Shown piece by piece: positions 34,101-41,374 of a DNA stretch of 64,000 bases (within the stretch, counting starts at the first letter, position 1; each line of letters begins with the position of its first letter). This DNA is from Palsa-504 sp963847965 (GTDB taxonomy: Bacteria; Actinomycetota; Actinomycetes; Streptosporangiales; Streptosporangiaceae). The notes under the pieces were generated by a model. The model had not been told where the DNA came from, ran no database searches, and saw nothing but the letters and a program-made list of their open reading frames with translations. A program made the position numbers and the translations under genes. Where the stretch lies: the NCBI GenBank assembly GCA_963847965.1, contig CAWKCG010000027.1:1-64000 (forward strand). The letters run 5' to 3'.

Positions 34101-34356
34101 CGCGGAGCTCGGCCGCGGCCTTGCGGCTGAAGGTCAGCACGAGCACGCGCTCCGGGTCGACGCCGCGCCGCTCGATCCGGTCCGCCACCGCGGCCACGAT
34201 CGTGGTCGTCTTGCCGGTTCCGGGGCCCGCCAGCACCAGCAGAGGGCCGCCGGAATGGTCTACCACCTGCTGCTGCGCCTCGTCCAGGCGCGGCGCCGTG
34301 GCCGCCGTCAGGGGCCGGCGGATCAGGCGGTACGCGGGTGCGCGGGAATGCTCCAT
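31131..34356 (-). pseudogene. adnA: AdnA-type helicase-nuclease subunit, frameshifted
   Basis: The first 710 codons encode a UvrD-like helicase: LAGPGTGKTTTIVAAVADRI, LTFSRKAAAELRE, LVDEYQDSDPAQE, VGDPDQSIYAFRGAD and ILTAHRSKGLEWDVVVV. After FYVAATRAR the frame slips, and the consensus resumes one frame over as WLLVVTAAGGED and continues to the end. The second part contains the RecB-type nuclease (ITGQVDRLESD, VVVDLKTGSS, LGVYQLAVML) and four cysteines (FTRCGL, CRTCPVASC) that could hold an iron-sulfur cluster. One extra C (or two lost bases) near 32208-32216 explains it. Both halves are otherwise intact, so a base-call error is quite possible. Total length would be about 1070 residues, as expected for AdnA. 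Confidence 0.85.
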
Positions 34357-34361
34357 CGGTA

Positions 34362-34386
34362 GTGATTCCAGCAGACGCCACCGACA
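34362..34386 (-). promoter_or_regulatory. PafBC-type DNA-damage promoter motif of adnA
   Basis: TGTCGGTGG (34386-34378) is followed by GCGTCTGCTGGAAT and then the ATG of adnA at 34356. Over about 27 bp it is nearly identical to the block before adnB, although the two genes are no longer adjacent. Confidence 0.65.
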
Positions 34387-34431
34387 TTTCGGGGGTGATC
34401 CGGCGGATACCCGGCGTGTCGCGCGGCGAGG

Positions 34432-34758
34432 TTACCGGCCCGGCCAGCGGGCACGGCGCATGTCCACCCGGACGGGCGGGCGGGCCGAGCGGAGCGGGGT
34501 TCCCTCGGCCAGGTAGCGGGCCAGCGCCGCCGACCCGTGACCCGGCGCCGGCGTGCCGTCAGAGTGGATCACCCGCCACCACGCGACCGCTCCGCCGTAG
34601 ACGGACATCACCCGGCCGACCTGCCGCGGACCCGGGCCGGCGGCCAGGTATTCGGCGATGTCGCCGTAGGACATCACCCGTCCCGCCGGGATGGAATCGA
34701 CCACGTCGAGCACGTGGCTGGCAAAGTCGTCCAGCGGCGGCGACCCTGGCTCGGTCAT
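34432..34758 (-). CDS. Alkyltransferase-like protein (ATL)
   Basis: A 108-residue protein with the DNA-binding domain of O6-alkylguanine-DNA alkyltransferase: SIPAGRVMSYGDIAEYLAAG and RQVGRVMSVYGG. The acceptor cysteine of the PCHR motif is replaced, here AWWRVI with tryptophan. ATL proteins cannot transfer the alkyl group; they flip and mark alkylated guanine for nucleotide excision repair. It lies directly upstream of adnA, a neighbourhood also seen in mycobacteria, and its ATG overlaps the stop of the mycosin gene (34755-34758). Confidence 0.85.
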   Translation of the reverse strand: MTEPGSPPLDDFASHVLDVVDSIPAGRVMSYGDIAEYLAAGPGPRQVGRVMSVYGGAVAWWRVIHSDGTPAPGHGSAALARYLAEGTPLRSARPPVRVDMRRARWPGR

Positions 34759-36023
34759 CCGCGGGTCCTGCGGGACAGCAGGCGGGCGCCTGCCGCGGCG
34801 ACCACGGCCAAGCAGGCCAGCGCGAGCAGGGAGAACAGGATCAGGGGGGCGGAGCCGCGGGGGCCTACCGGGTCAGGGGCCACCGCGGCCGGGCCGCCGC
34901 CGAAGATGGTTCCCGTCGCGATGCCGGTGCGGCCGGGGCGCTCGTGGGCCAGCTGCCCGGCCTTGGTCAGCGCCGCGGCGGCGTCGACGATCCCGAAGCC
35001 CAGGTCCTTGTCGTAGCCCCGGAGCGGGCGGTTCGTGGTGGTCGACTCCATCGCGCTGGCCACCAGGTTGGGCGCCAGGTCCGGGTACAGCGACTTGATC
35101 AGGGCGGCGACCCCGGCGACCAGCGCGCACGCGGGGCTGGTGCCGCTGACCCACCAGTACTGCCCGTCCCGGCCCTGCGCGGGCACCGAGACGCCCGGCG
35201 CCGCGACCAGCACGGAGAGGTTGTCGCTGGAGAAGCCGGCCACGGCGCCTGCCTCGTCGACGGCCCCCACGCTGATCACCCCGGGGTAGTCGGCGGGGAA
35301 GGAGTACGGCGACTGACTCTGCCCGCCGGAGTCGGCCGGACCGCCCGAGTTCCCCGCGGAGGCGACCACCACCACGCCGTGGGAGTACGCGTAGACCAGC
35401 GCCTGCCTGACCACGGCGCTCGGCGCGCCGTAGCCGATCGACATGCTGATCACCTTCGCGCCATGCAGCACCGCGTACCTGATCCCGTCCGCCAGCGACT
35501 GCTGGATGCGGGTCTCCGGCTCGCGCTCGTAGGCGCTGTAGTTCGGATCGGCCCGGTCGGGGATCACCCGGATGGACAGGATCCGCGACTGCGGCGCGAT
35601 GCCGATGACCCCGTCCAGGCCGTCGTCATGGCCGTGCGCGGCGATGATCGACGCCATCCACGTCCCGTGGACGCCCCAGTTGGCGTTCGACGACGAGGTA
35701 ACCACCCCGGTGTAGTCCGGGCCGGTGAGGACCGATCCGGTCAGGTCGCTGACGTCCGGGTCCACGCCGCTGTCCAGCACCGCGACGGTCACCCCGGCGC
35801 CCTGCGTCAGCTGCCACGCCGGCTCGACGTTCATCATGTCCAGGACCCACTGCTGGTTGTCCCTGATGACGTCGGCGCGGGCCGCCGCCGGCGGCAGCAC
35901 CAGCGCCGCGGCGCAGCAGAGCGCGACCGCCAGCGCGGGCCGGAGGACGCGGCGGCCCAGCATTCCGGCGCTCAGGATTCGGCGGCTCAGGATTCCGCGG
36001 CTCAGGATTCGGCGGCTCAGCAT
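34755..36023 (-). CDS. Mycosin-like membrane-anchored subtilisin (S8 peptidase)
   Basis: A 422-residue exported protease. The signal sequence PALAVALCCAAALVLPPAAARA is preceded by a basic RRILSRG-type repeat. The catalytic triad is Asp in VTVAVLDSGVDP, His in WGVHGTWMASIIAAHG and Ser in WVSGTSPACALVAG. A C-terminal transmembrane helix (LILFSLLALACLAVVAAAG) ends in RRTRG. This layout is that of MycP, the type VII secretion-associated protease. No ESX core gene is in the window. The start overlaps the stop of the upstream membrane-protein gene (36017-36023). Confidence 0.85.
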   Translation of the reverse strand: MLSRRILSRGILSRRILSAGMLGRRVLRPALAVALCCAAALVLPPAAARADVIRDNQQWVLDMMNVEPAWQLTQGAGVTVAVLDSGVDPDVSDLTGSVLTGPDYTGVVTSSSNANWGVHGTWMASIIAAHGHDDGLDGVIGIAPQSRILSIRVIPDRADPNYSAYEREPETRIQQSLADGIRYAVLHGAKVISMSIGYGAPSAVVRQALVYAYSHGVVVVASAGNSGGPADSGGQSQSPYSFPADYPGVISVGAVDEAGAVAGFSSDNLSVLVAAPGVSVPAQGRDGQYWWVSGTSPACALVAGVAALIKSLYPDLAPNLVASAMESTTTNRPLRGYDKDLGFGIVDAAAALTKAGQLAHERPGRTGIATGTIFGGGPAAVAPDPVGPRGSAPLILFSLLALACLAVVAAAGARLLSRRTRG

Positions 36024-36826
36024 TCCGGGGCTCCCGGGCAGTGCGGCACCGGTGGCGCCGCCATAAGCCTGCGCGCGATCGACTGCGCGACGCCCACGGC
36101 CAGGCTGGTCATCTCACCGTCGGCATAGGGGTCCTGCGACACCTGAACCTGCGGCCGGCTGTCCGCGTACCCGGCCGCGTACATGACCAGGTACGGGCCG
36201 GCGCTGAAGTCCGCGGCGATCTGCCTGCTGTAGTCGTACTGCGCCGCCAGCCCGCGGAACCTGACCACCAGGACGCCGGGCGACAGCTGGACCGCCCGGG
36301 CGGATTCGCGCGCCGCGTGCCGGGCCTGGGCCAGGCCGAGGCTGGCGTCCCGCGCCGCCGAGGCGGTGGGGAGCACCGCGACGCCGATGGTCATGACGTA
36401 GCTCTCGGTGGCGTCCACGTAGGTCGCGCGCAGCACGGCGCGGCACCCGCTGTGGCTCAGCACGGCCGCGGCGGCGCCGGTGGTCACGCCCCCGGCGCAG
36501 TCAGACTGGGGGGCGATGCCGACGCGCATCGCGTCCAGGCTCAGCGGTCCCGTGCCGCCGAGCACGTCGGGCGACAGCGGGTAGGTGACCGCGGCCGGGA
36601 AAATCTGCCCGGCGGTCAGCTGCTGCCACCGGCTGGCGATCTCCCAGGCCTCGATCTGGTGCTGCTGCCTGAGGGTGAACTGCCTGGGCAGGACCTGGAC
36701 CGCGATCCCGGTCGCCGAGACGCCGAGCCCGGCGACGCCCAGCGCCAGCGCGAGCAGCACCAAGGCGCGGCGCCTGCGCCTGGGGCGCCGTGGGGGGCCG
36801 CCGAGCACCTGGGGGTCCGCCATCAC
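36017..36826 (-). CDS. Single-pass membrane protein coupled to the mycosin
   Basis: A 269-residue protein with a basic N-terminus (RRPRRRRRALVLLALALGVAGLGVSATGIAV), one membrane anchor and an external domain with cysteines (DCAGG, SGCRAV, HCPGAPEC). It ends in ATGCTGA shared with the mycosin start, so the two are translationally coupled and probably act together outside the membrane. No family was recognised. An ATG one codon later (36823) is an equal start choice. Confidence 0.6.
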   Translation of the reverse strand: MMADPQVLGGPPRRPRRRRRALVLLALALGVAGLGVSATGIAVQVLPRQFTLRQQHQIEAWEIASRWQQLTAGQIFPAAVTYPLSPDVLGGTGPLSLDAMRVGIAPQSDCAGGVTTGAAAAVLSHSGCRAVLRATYVDATESYVMTIGVAVLPTASAARDASLGLAQARHAARESARAVQLSPGVLVVRFRGLAAQYDYSRQIAADFSAGPYLVMYAAGYADSRPQVQVSQDPYADGEMTSLAVGVAQSIARRLMAAPPVPHCPGAPEC

Positions 36827-36851
36827 AAGGAAATGGTAGGGCTAGTTTCCG

Positions 36852-37676
36852 TCAGTCGCCGATGACCACCCGATTGGTCAGCGTTCCGATACTCTCGATC
36901 GTCACCGACACCTCATCGCCGTCGGTCAGCGGCCCGACGCCGGCCGGCGTGCCGGTGAGCAGCACGTCGCCCGGCAGCAGCGTCATCACCTGGCTCACGA
37001 ACGCGATCAGCGCGGGCACGTCCCAGAGCAGTTCGGACGTGCGCGCCCGCTGGCGGACCGCCCCGTTCACGGTCGTGACCAGCTCCAGGTCGGCGGGGTT
37101 GGTCCCGGTCTCGATCCAGGGCCCGAGCGGGCAGAACGTGTCGAACCCCTTGGCCCGGGTCCACTGGCCGTCCCGCGCCTGCAGGTCCCGCGCGGTGACG
37201 TCGTTCGCGCAGGTGTAGCCGAAGATCACATCCTCGGCCCGCTCCCTGGGCACGTCACGGCAGAGCCTGCCGATGATGACCGCGAGTTCCCCCTCGAAAT
37301 CGACCCGCTCGGTCTGCTTCACCGGGTACGTGATCGCCTCCCCCGGCCCGGTCACCGAGGTGGACGGCTTGAGGAACAGGACGGGCTCGGACCCTTGGAC
37401 CCCGTGGAGACCTTCGCGCCGGCCGGCGGGCGGCTCGCCGCTCATCTCGCGGACGTGCGAGGCGTAGTTCCGCCCGGCCGCCACCACCTTGCTCGGCAGC
37501 ACGGGGGCGAGCAGCCTCACCTCGGCGAGCGGGTACCGGTGCCCGGTCAGGCGGACCCCGCCGGGATCCACGCCGAACGGGTGCCCGTGCAGTTCCGCGA
37601 TCGTCAGCCCGCCCTGCTCGCCCTCCACGACTCCGTACGAGACTCCGTTGCCTTTGGCGAATCTCGCGATACGCAC
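36852..37676 (-). CDS. Fumarylacetoacetate hydrolase (FAH) family protein
   Basis: A 274-residue enzyme. SKVVAAGRNYASHVREM and the metal ligands in RVDFEGELAVIIGR (E...E) and TCANDVTARDLQ (D) are characteristic. KGFDTFCPLGPWIET and PGDVLLTGTPAGVGPL complete the FAH C-terminal domain. Members are Mg/Mn-dependent hydrolases, decarboxylases or acylpyruvases acting on beta-diketo acids; the substrate is open. The GTG start has AAGGAG 6 nt upstream, right next to the G-tract hairpin element. Confidence 0.9.
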   Translation of the reverse strand: MRIARFAKGNGVSYGVVEGEQGGLTIAELHGHPFGVDPGGVRLTGHRYPLAEVRLLAPVLPSKVVAAGRNYASHVREMSGEPPAGRREGLHGVQGSEPVLFLKPSTSVTGPGEAITYPVKQTERVDFEGELAVIIGRLCRDVPRERAEDVIFGYTCANDVTARDLQARDGQWTRAKGFDTFCPLGPWIETGTNPADLELVTTVNGAVRQRARTSELLWDVPALIAFVSQVMTLLPGDVLLTGTPAGVGPLTDGDEVSVTIESIGTLTNRVVIGD

Positions 37677-37683
37677 GCTGCTC

Positions 37684-37790
37684 CTTAGCTAGCCGGGGGG
37701 GCGACCCCCCCCGGAACCCCCTCCTTCTGGGGGGACCCATCCCCCCGGACCCCCCTTGCGAGGGACCCATCCCCCCGGACCTCCCTTGCG
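37684..37790 (-). repeat. G-tract hairpin repeat element, copy 1 (upstream of the FAH gene)
   Basis: On the coding strand of the FAH gene it reads GGGGGTTCC, then CCGGGGGG-type and CCCCCCGG-type arms around TCG, then CTAGC. It also holds a ~33-bp tandem unit (GGATGGGTCCC with G-runs) repeated twice. The core is shared with copies at 44857-44930 and 51540-51703. Confidence 0.7.
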
Positions 37791-38036
37791 CTACTGCTGG
37801 TAGCCCTCGACCTCGCCGACCGGGCGCGCTGCCGCGTCGTTCGGGTTCTCGCCGAACTCGCGGCGGGCGCGGCGCTGGCGCAGCAGGTCCCAGCACTGGT
37901 CGAGCGCCTCTTCGGCCGACCGCAGCTGCTCGTGCTCCTGCGCGCTGGTCAGCTCACCGGCCGCGTGCTGCGCGCGGAGCTTGTGCTCGGTGGCGATCAG
38001 CTCGTTGATGTGCGTCAGGATCTCCTTGTCGTCCAT
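37791..38036 (-). CDS. DUF2630 family protein
   Basis: An 81-residue helical protein reading ILTHINELIATEHKLRAQHAAGELTSAQEHEQLRSAEEALDQCWDLLRQRRARREFG, a textbook DUF2630 sequence found throughout actinobacteria. A two-helix coiled hairpin is likely. Function is unknown. Monocistronic, with the G-tract element on its downstream side. Confidence 0.9.
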   Translation of the reverse strand: MDDKEILTHINELIATEHKLRAQHAAGELTSAQEHEQLRSAEEALDQCWDLLRQRRARREFGENPNDAAARPVGEVEGYQQ

Positions 38037-38128
38037 GCCCCTACCGTAAGTCCCTGACCGTCCCGCCGAAGCCTGGGGTGGGTCTTAATTTCGCCGAACG
38101 AACGGTGGTGCCCCTCCCAATTCCCCCC

Positions 38129-38290
38129 TCACGCCTGCGCGGCGAACCTGACGTCGTGCGCCGCGGCTGGCGCCGCGAACTCGAGCAGGCGGTCGACGCC
38201 GGCCAGGCGGGCGCCGAAGTGCCCGGCCAGGGCGCGCTCCATCATCGGCTGGAACAGCGGGCGGAAGGTGAGGAAGTCAGCGGCGGTCAC
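38129..38290 (-). CDS. Short ORF downstream of cimA, possibly a gene remnant
   Basis: The GTG-initiated 53-residue frame has a protein-like composition (ADFLTFRPLFQPMMERALAG, GVDRLLEFAAPAAAH), unlike random GC-rich frames, but it has no upstream coding part and no recognised family. It may be the 3' end of a decayed gene. The flanking sequence (38041-38128 and 38291-38335) shows nothing else. Confidence 0.25.
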   Translation of the reverse strand: MTAADFLTFRPLFQPMMERALAGHFGARLAGVDRLLEFAAPAAAHDVRFAAQA

Positions 38291-38335
38291 CAGGTGGACC
38301 CAGCTCGCGCAGGCTCAGGCGGTCGGCGGCCACCG

Positions 38336-39922
38336 TCAGCCGGGCTCGCGGCCCGAGCGGAGCAGGCAGTAGGTGACGGCCTCGGCCAGGGCGTGCCAGG
38401 AGGCGGCGATGATGTTCTCGTCCACGCCGACCGTGCTCCAGGTATCCCCGGTGCCGTCGTCGGACTCGATCAGCACCCGGGTGACCGCGCCCGTGCCGTG
38501 CGTGCCGGCCAGGATGCGCACCTTGTAGTCGGTCAGCTCGAGCGCGGCCAGCTCCGGGTAGAGTTGCTCGAGCGCGGCGCGCAGCGCCTTGTCCAGCGCG
38601 TTGACCGGGCCGTTGCCCTCGCCGACCGCGACCAGCCGCTCGCCCTTGGCGGTCAGCCTGACGGTCGCCTCGCTGGTCATCCGGCCGTCGGGGTGGCGCT
38701 CGACGATGACCCGCCAGGATTCGACGGCGAAGTACTCCGGCCTTTGGCCGAGCTCGTCGCGGAGCAGGAGCTCGAAGCTGGCGTCGGCGGCCTCGAACGT
38801 GTACCCGCGCGCCTCCAGGTCCTTCACCCGGTCCGTGACGCGGCCGATCGTCTCCTTGTCGCCGGACAGGTCGTAGCCGAGCTCGCGCCCCTTCAGCTCG
38901 ACCGACGCGCGGCCGGCCATGTCCGAGACGAGCATCCGCATGTCGTTGCCGACCAGCGCGGGGTCGATGTGCTGGTAGAGCATCGGGTCGACCTTGACCG
39001 CCGAGGCGTGCAGCCCGGCCTTGTGCGCGAAGGCGGACAGGCCCACGTAGGGCTGGTGGGTGTCCGGCGCGACGTTGGTCACCTCGCTGATCGCGTGCGC
39101 GATCCGGCTCATCTCCCTGATGCCCTCGTTGGGCAGGACGGCGCGGCCCTGCTTCAGCTGCAGGCCGGCCACGACGCTGAACAGGTTGGCGTTGCCCGCC
39201 CGTTCCCCGTACCCGTTCGCCGTGCCCTGGACGTGCGTGACGCCCGCGGCGACCGCCACCAGGGTGTTGGCGACGGCGCAGGCGGTGTCGTCGTGGCAGT
39301 GGATGCCCAGGCGGGTTTGCGTCGCGTCGGCCACGGCGGCCACCACGTCGGCGAGCTCGCCCGGCAGCATGCCGCCGTTGGTGTCGCACAGCGCGACGAC
39401 GCCGGCGCCCGCCTCGGCGGCGGTGCGGACCACCTCGAGCGCGTAGGCGGGGTTGGACCGGTACCCGTCGAAGAAGTGCTCGGCGTCGAGGAACACGCGC
39501 TGGCCGTTCTCGCGCAGGTGGGTGATCGTGTCGGCGATCATCTTGAGGTTCTCTTCCAGGGTGGTCCTGAGCGCGAGCCGGACGTGCCGGTCGTGACTCT
39601 TGGCGACGAGGGTCACGACCGGCGCGCCGCTGACGCGCAGCGCGGCGACCTGGGGGTCGTCGGCCGCCTTCACGCCGGGCCGGCGGGTCGCGCCGAACGC
39701 GGCGAGCTGCGCGCGCTTTAGGTCCAGCTCGGTGCGGGCGCGCCGGAAGAACTCGGTGTCCTTCGGGATCGCGCCGGGCCAGCCGCCCTCGATGAACCCG
39801 ACGCCGAGCTCGTCGAGCTGCCGCGCGATGGCGAGCTTGTCGGCCACCGACAGGTTCAGCCCTTCCTGCTGCGCGCCGTCGCGCAGCGTCGTGTCGTAGA
39901 CGTGGAAGGTGTCGTCGAGCAT
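38336..39922 (-). CDS. cimA: (R)-citramalate synthase
   Basis: A 528-residue enzyme that condenses pyruvate with acetyl-CoA to citramalate, the threonine-independent entry to isoleucine. The HMGL-like TIM barrel begins YDTTLRDGAQQEGLNLSVAD, with LCDTNGG and GIHCHDDTACAVAN as metal-site segments and GTANGYGERAGNANL. A LeuA-type allosteric domain follows (ILAGTHGTGAVTRVLIE), the site of isoleucine feedback. An Ile-rich leader peptide, an attenuator-like terminator and a palindrome lie upstream, fitting repression by isoleucine. ilvE, leuB, ilvC and ilvBN follow in the same orientation. Confidence 0.93.
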   Translation of the reverse strand: MLDDTFHVYDTTLRDGAQQEGLNLSVADKLAIARQLDELGVGFIEGGWPGAIPKDTEFFRRARTELDLKRAQLAAFGATRRPGVKAADDPQVAALRVSGAPVVTLVAKSHDRHVRLALRTTLEENLKMIADTITHLRENGQRVFLDAEHFFDGYRSNPAYALEVVRTAAEAGAGVVALCDTNGGMLPGELADVVAAVADATQTRLGIHCHDDTACAVANTLVAVAAGVTHVQGTANGYGERAGNANLFSVVAGLQLKQGRAVLPNEGIREMSRIAHAISEVTNVAPDTHQPYVGLSAFAHKAGLHASAVKVDPMLYQHIDPALVGNDMRMLVSDMAGRASVELKGRELGYDLSGDKETIGRVTDRVKDLEARGYTFEAADASFELLLRDELGQRPEYFAVESWRVIVERHPDGRMTSEATVRLTAKGERLVAVGEGNGPVNALDKALRAALEQLYPELAALELTDYKVRILAGTHGTGAVTRVLIESDDGTGDTWSTVGVDENIIAASWHALAEAVTYCLLRSGREPG

Positions 39923-39950
39923 CGTGTTCTCCGAGGGTTTGTGGTCTTAG

Positions 39951-39985
39951 AAAGCAAAAGACCCCTCGCGAGAACGCGAGAGGTC
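39951..39985 (-). terminator. Attenuator-type terminator in the cimA leader
   Basis: ACCTCTCGCG and CGCGAGGGGT (minus strand, 39984-39961) pair with one mismatch around TTCT and run into TCTTTTGCTTTC, a rare T-rich tail in this GC-rich window. It lies between the Ile-rich leader peptide and cimA, as expected for transcription attenuation. An alternative hairpin, CCTAGGG with CCCTAGG (40024-40044), covers the leader stop codon. Confidence 0.75.
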
Positions 39986-40039
39986 TGCGCGCCGGCTGCC
40001 CGGGCCTTGTGTTACGGCCCGGTCCTAGGGTCCTGGGCC

Positions 40040-40084
40040 CTAGGTGCCGACGCGCCTGCCAATAATGATCAGGCCGGACGTCAC
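40040..40084 (-). CDS. cimA leader peptide with consecutive Ile codons
   Basis: The GTG-initiated 14-residue peptide MTSGLIIIGRRVGT carries one Leu and three successive Ile codons (CTG ATC ATT ATT), followed by GRR. The same GRR follows the control codons in the ilvB leader. It precedes a hairpin and the T-tailed terminator before cimA. Ribosome stalling under isoleucine shortage would prevent termination. The match between Ile codons and an isoleucine-specific enzyme argues against chance. Confidence 0.75.
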   Translation of the reverse strand: MTSGLIIIGRRVGT

Positions 40085-40124
40085 GCGGTTAGTCTGCCAC
40101 ACGCCCGTCCTGTGCCGCACGCTG

Positions 40125-40141
40125 ATCTCAGCATGCGAGAC
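40125..40141 (-). promoter_or_regulatory. BCAA-regulon palindrome, cimA copy
   Basis: The minus strand reads GTCTCGCATGCTGAGAT, identical to the leuB copy except for the last base. It lies 41 bp before the leader peptide and about 203 bp before cimA. Confidence 0.65.
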
Positions 40142-40155
40142 GCGGTGTTGGGGGT

Positions 40156-41283
40156 TCAGCAGACTTTGTGCACCCAGCCGAAGGGATCGGGCACGTGGCC
40201 GTACTGGATGCCGACCAGTTCCTCGCGCAGCCGCATGGTGACCGGGCCGGGCTCGCCGTCCGCGACGACCCACTGCGTGGCGGCGCCCTTGACCCGCCCG
40301 ACCGGGGTGATCACGGCCGCGGTCCCGCAGGCGAACACCTCGGTCAGCTCGCCCGAGGCGCACTGGGCCTGCCACTGCTGGATGGAGATCCGGTCCTCGA
40401 CGGCCTTGATGCCGAGTTCGGGGGCCAGGCGGAGCAGCGAGTCGCGGGTGATCCCCGGCAGCAGCGTCCCGGTCAGCGCGGGCGTCATGATCAGCGGGTG
40501 CCCGTCGCCCGTGGAGTCGCCCGCTGGGTCGCCGGTGGAGTTGCCGAAGACGAAGAACAGGTTCATGCCGCCCATTTCCTCGACCCAGCGGTGTTCCGCG
40601 GCGTCCAGCCAGACCACCTGATCGCAGCCCTGCTCCACGGCCTCCTGCTGGGCCACGAACGCGGCGGCGTAGTTGCCGCCGGTCTTGACCCCGCCGGTGC
40701 CGCCCGGCGCCGCCCTGGTGTACTCCTGCGATAGCCAGACGGTGACCGGCTTCGGCCCGCCGCTGAAGTAGGAGGCGGCCGGGGAGGCGATGACGCAGAA
40801 CAGGTAGTCGCTCGACGGGCGGTTGACGCCGAGGGTGCGCTGCGTCGCGATCATGAACGGCCGCAGGTACAGGCTGTTCCCCTCGCCCGCGGGCACCCAG
40901 TCGCGATCCTGGGCCACCAGGAGCTCAAGGGCGCGGATGAACGTCTCCTCCGGCAGTTCTGGCATGGCCATCCGGCGCGCCGTCCGGTTGAACCTGGCCG
41001 CGTTCGCGTCCGGCCTGAACAGCGTGATCGACCCGTTGTCCTGGCGGTAGGCCTTCAGGCCCTCGAAGAACTCCTGGGCGTAGTGGAACACGGCGGTGGA
41101 CGGGTCGAGCGTGAACGGTCCGTAAGGCTCGAGCCGGCCGTCGTGCCAGCCGTGTTCGGCGGACCAGCGCGCGGTGACCATGTGATCGGTGAAGAAGCGG
41201 CCGAACCCGGGCGCCTTCAGCAGTTCCTCGCGCTCGGCGTCGGGCATCGGGTGGGCGGAAAGGCGGATCTCGAAATCGATCAT
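40156..41283 (-). CDS. ilvE: Branched-chain amino acid aminotransferase
   Basis: A 375-residue PLP enzyme that makes Ile, Leu and Val from their keto acids. FHYAQEFFEGLKAYR, NSLYLRPFMIATQRTLGV and GGVKTGGNYAAAF (PLP lysine) are diagnostic, with ACGTAAVITPVG near the end. A short insertion (NSTGDPAGDSTGDG) sits between FFVFG and HPLIM. The ATG at 41283 is chosen; the frame extends to 41334 but that stretch is not conserved. No leader peptide or palindrome was found upstream, unlike its neighbours. Confidence 0.93.
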   Translation of the reverse strand: MIDFEIRLSAHPMPDAEREELLKAPGFGRFFTDHMVTARWSAEHGWHDGRLEPYGPFTLDPSTAVFHYAQEFFEGLKAYRQDNGSITLFRPDANAARFNRTARRMAMPELPEETFIRALELLVAQDRDWVPAGEGNSLYLRPFMIATQRTLGVNRPSSDYLFCVIASPAASYFSGGPKPVTVWLSQEYTRAAPGGTGGVKTGGNYAAAFVAQQEAVEQGCDQVVWLDAAEHRWVEEMGGMNLFFVFGNSTGDPAGDSTGDGHPLIMTPALTGTLLPGITRDSLLRLAPELGIKAVEDRISIQQWQAQCASGELTEVFACGTAAVITPVGRVKGAATQWVVADGEPGPVTMRLREELVGIQYGHVPDPFGWVHKVC

Positions 41284-41374
41284 CGTGTTCACTTCCTCAT
41301 CGCCTGCGTCTTTGCGGGGCCGGGACATCAACACTAGCTCGTGAAACTCTGTGCTACCGGGATGTGCCTGCGAG

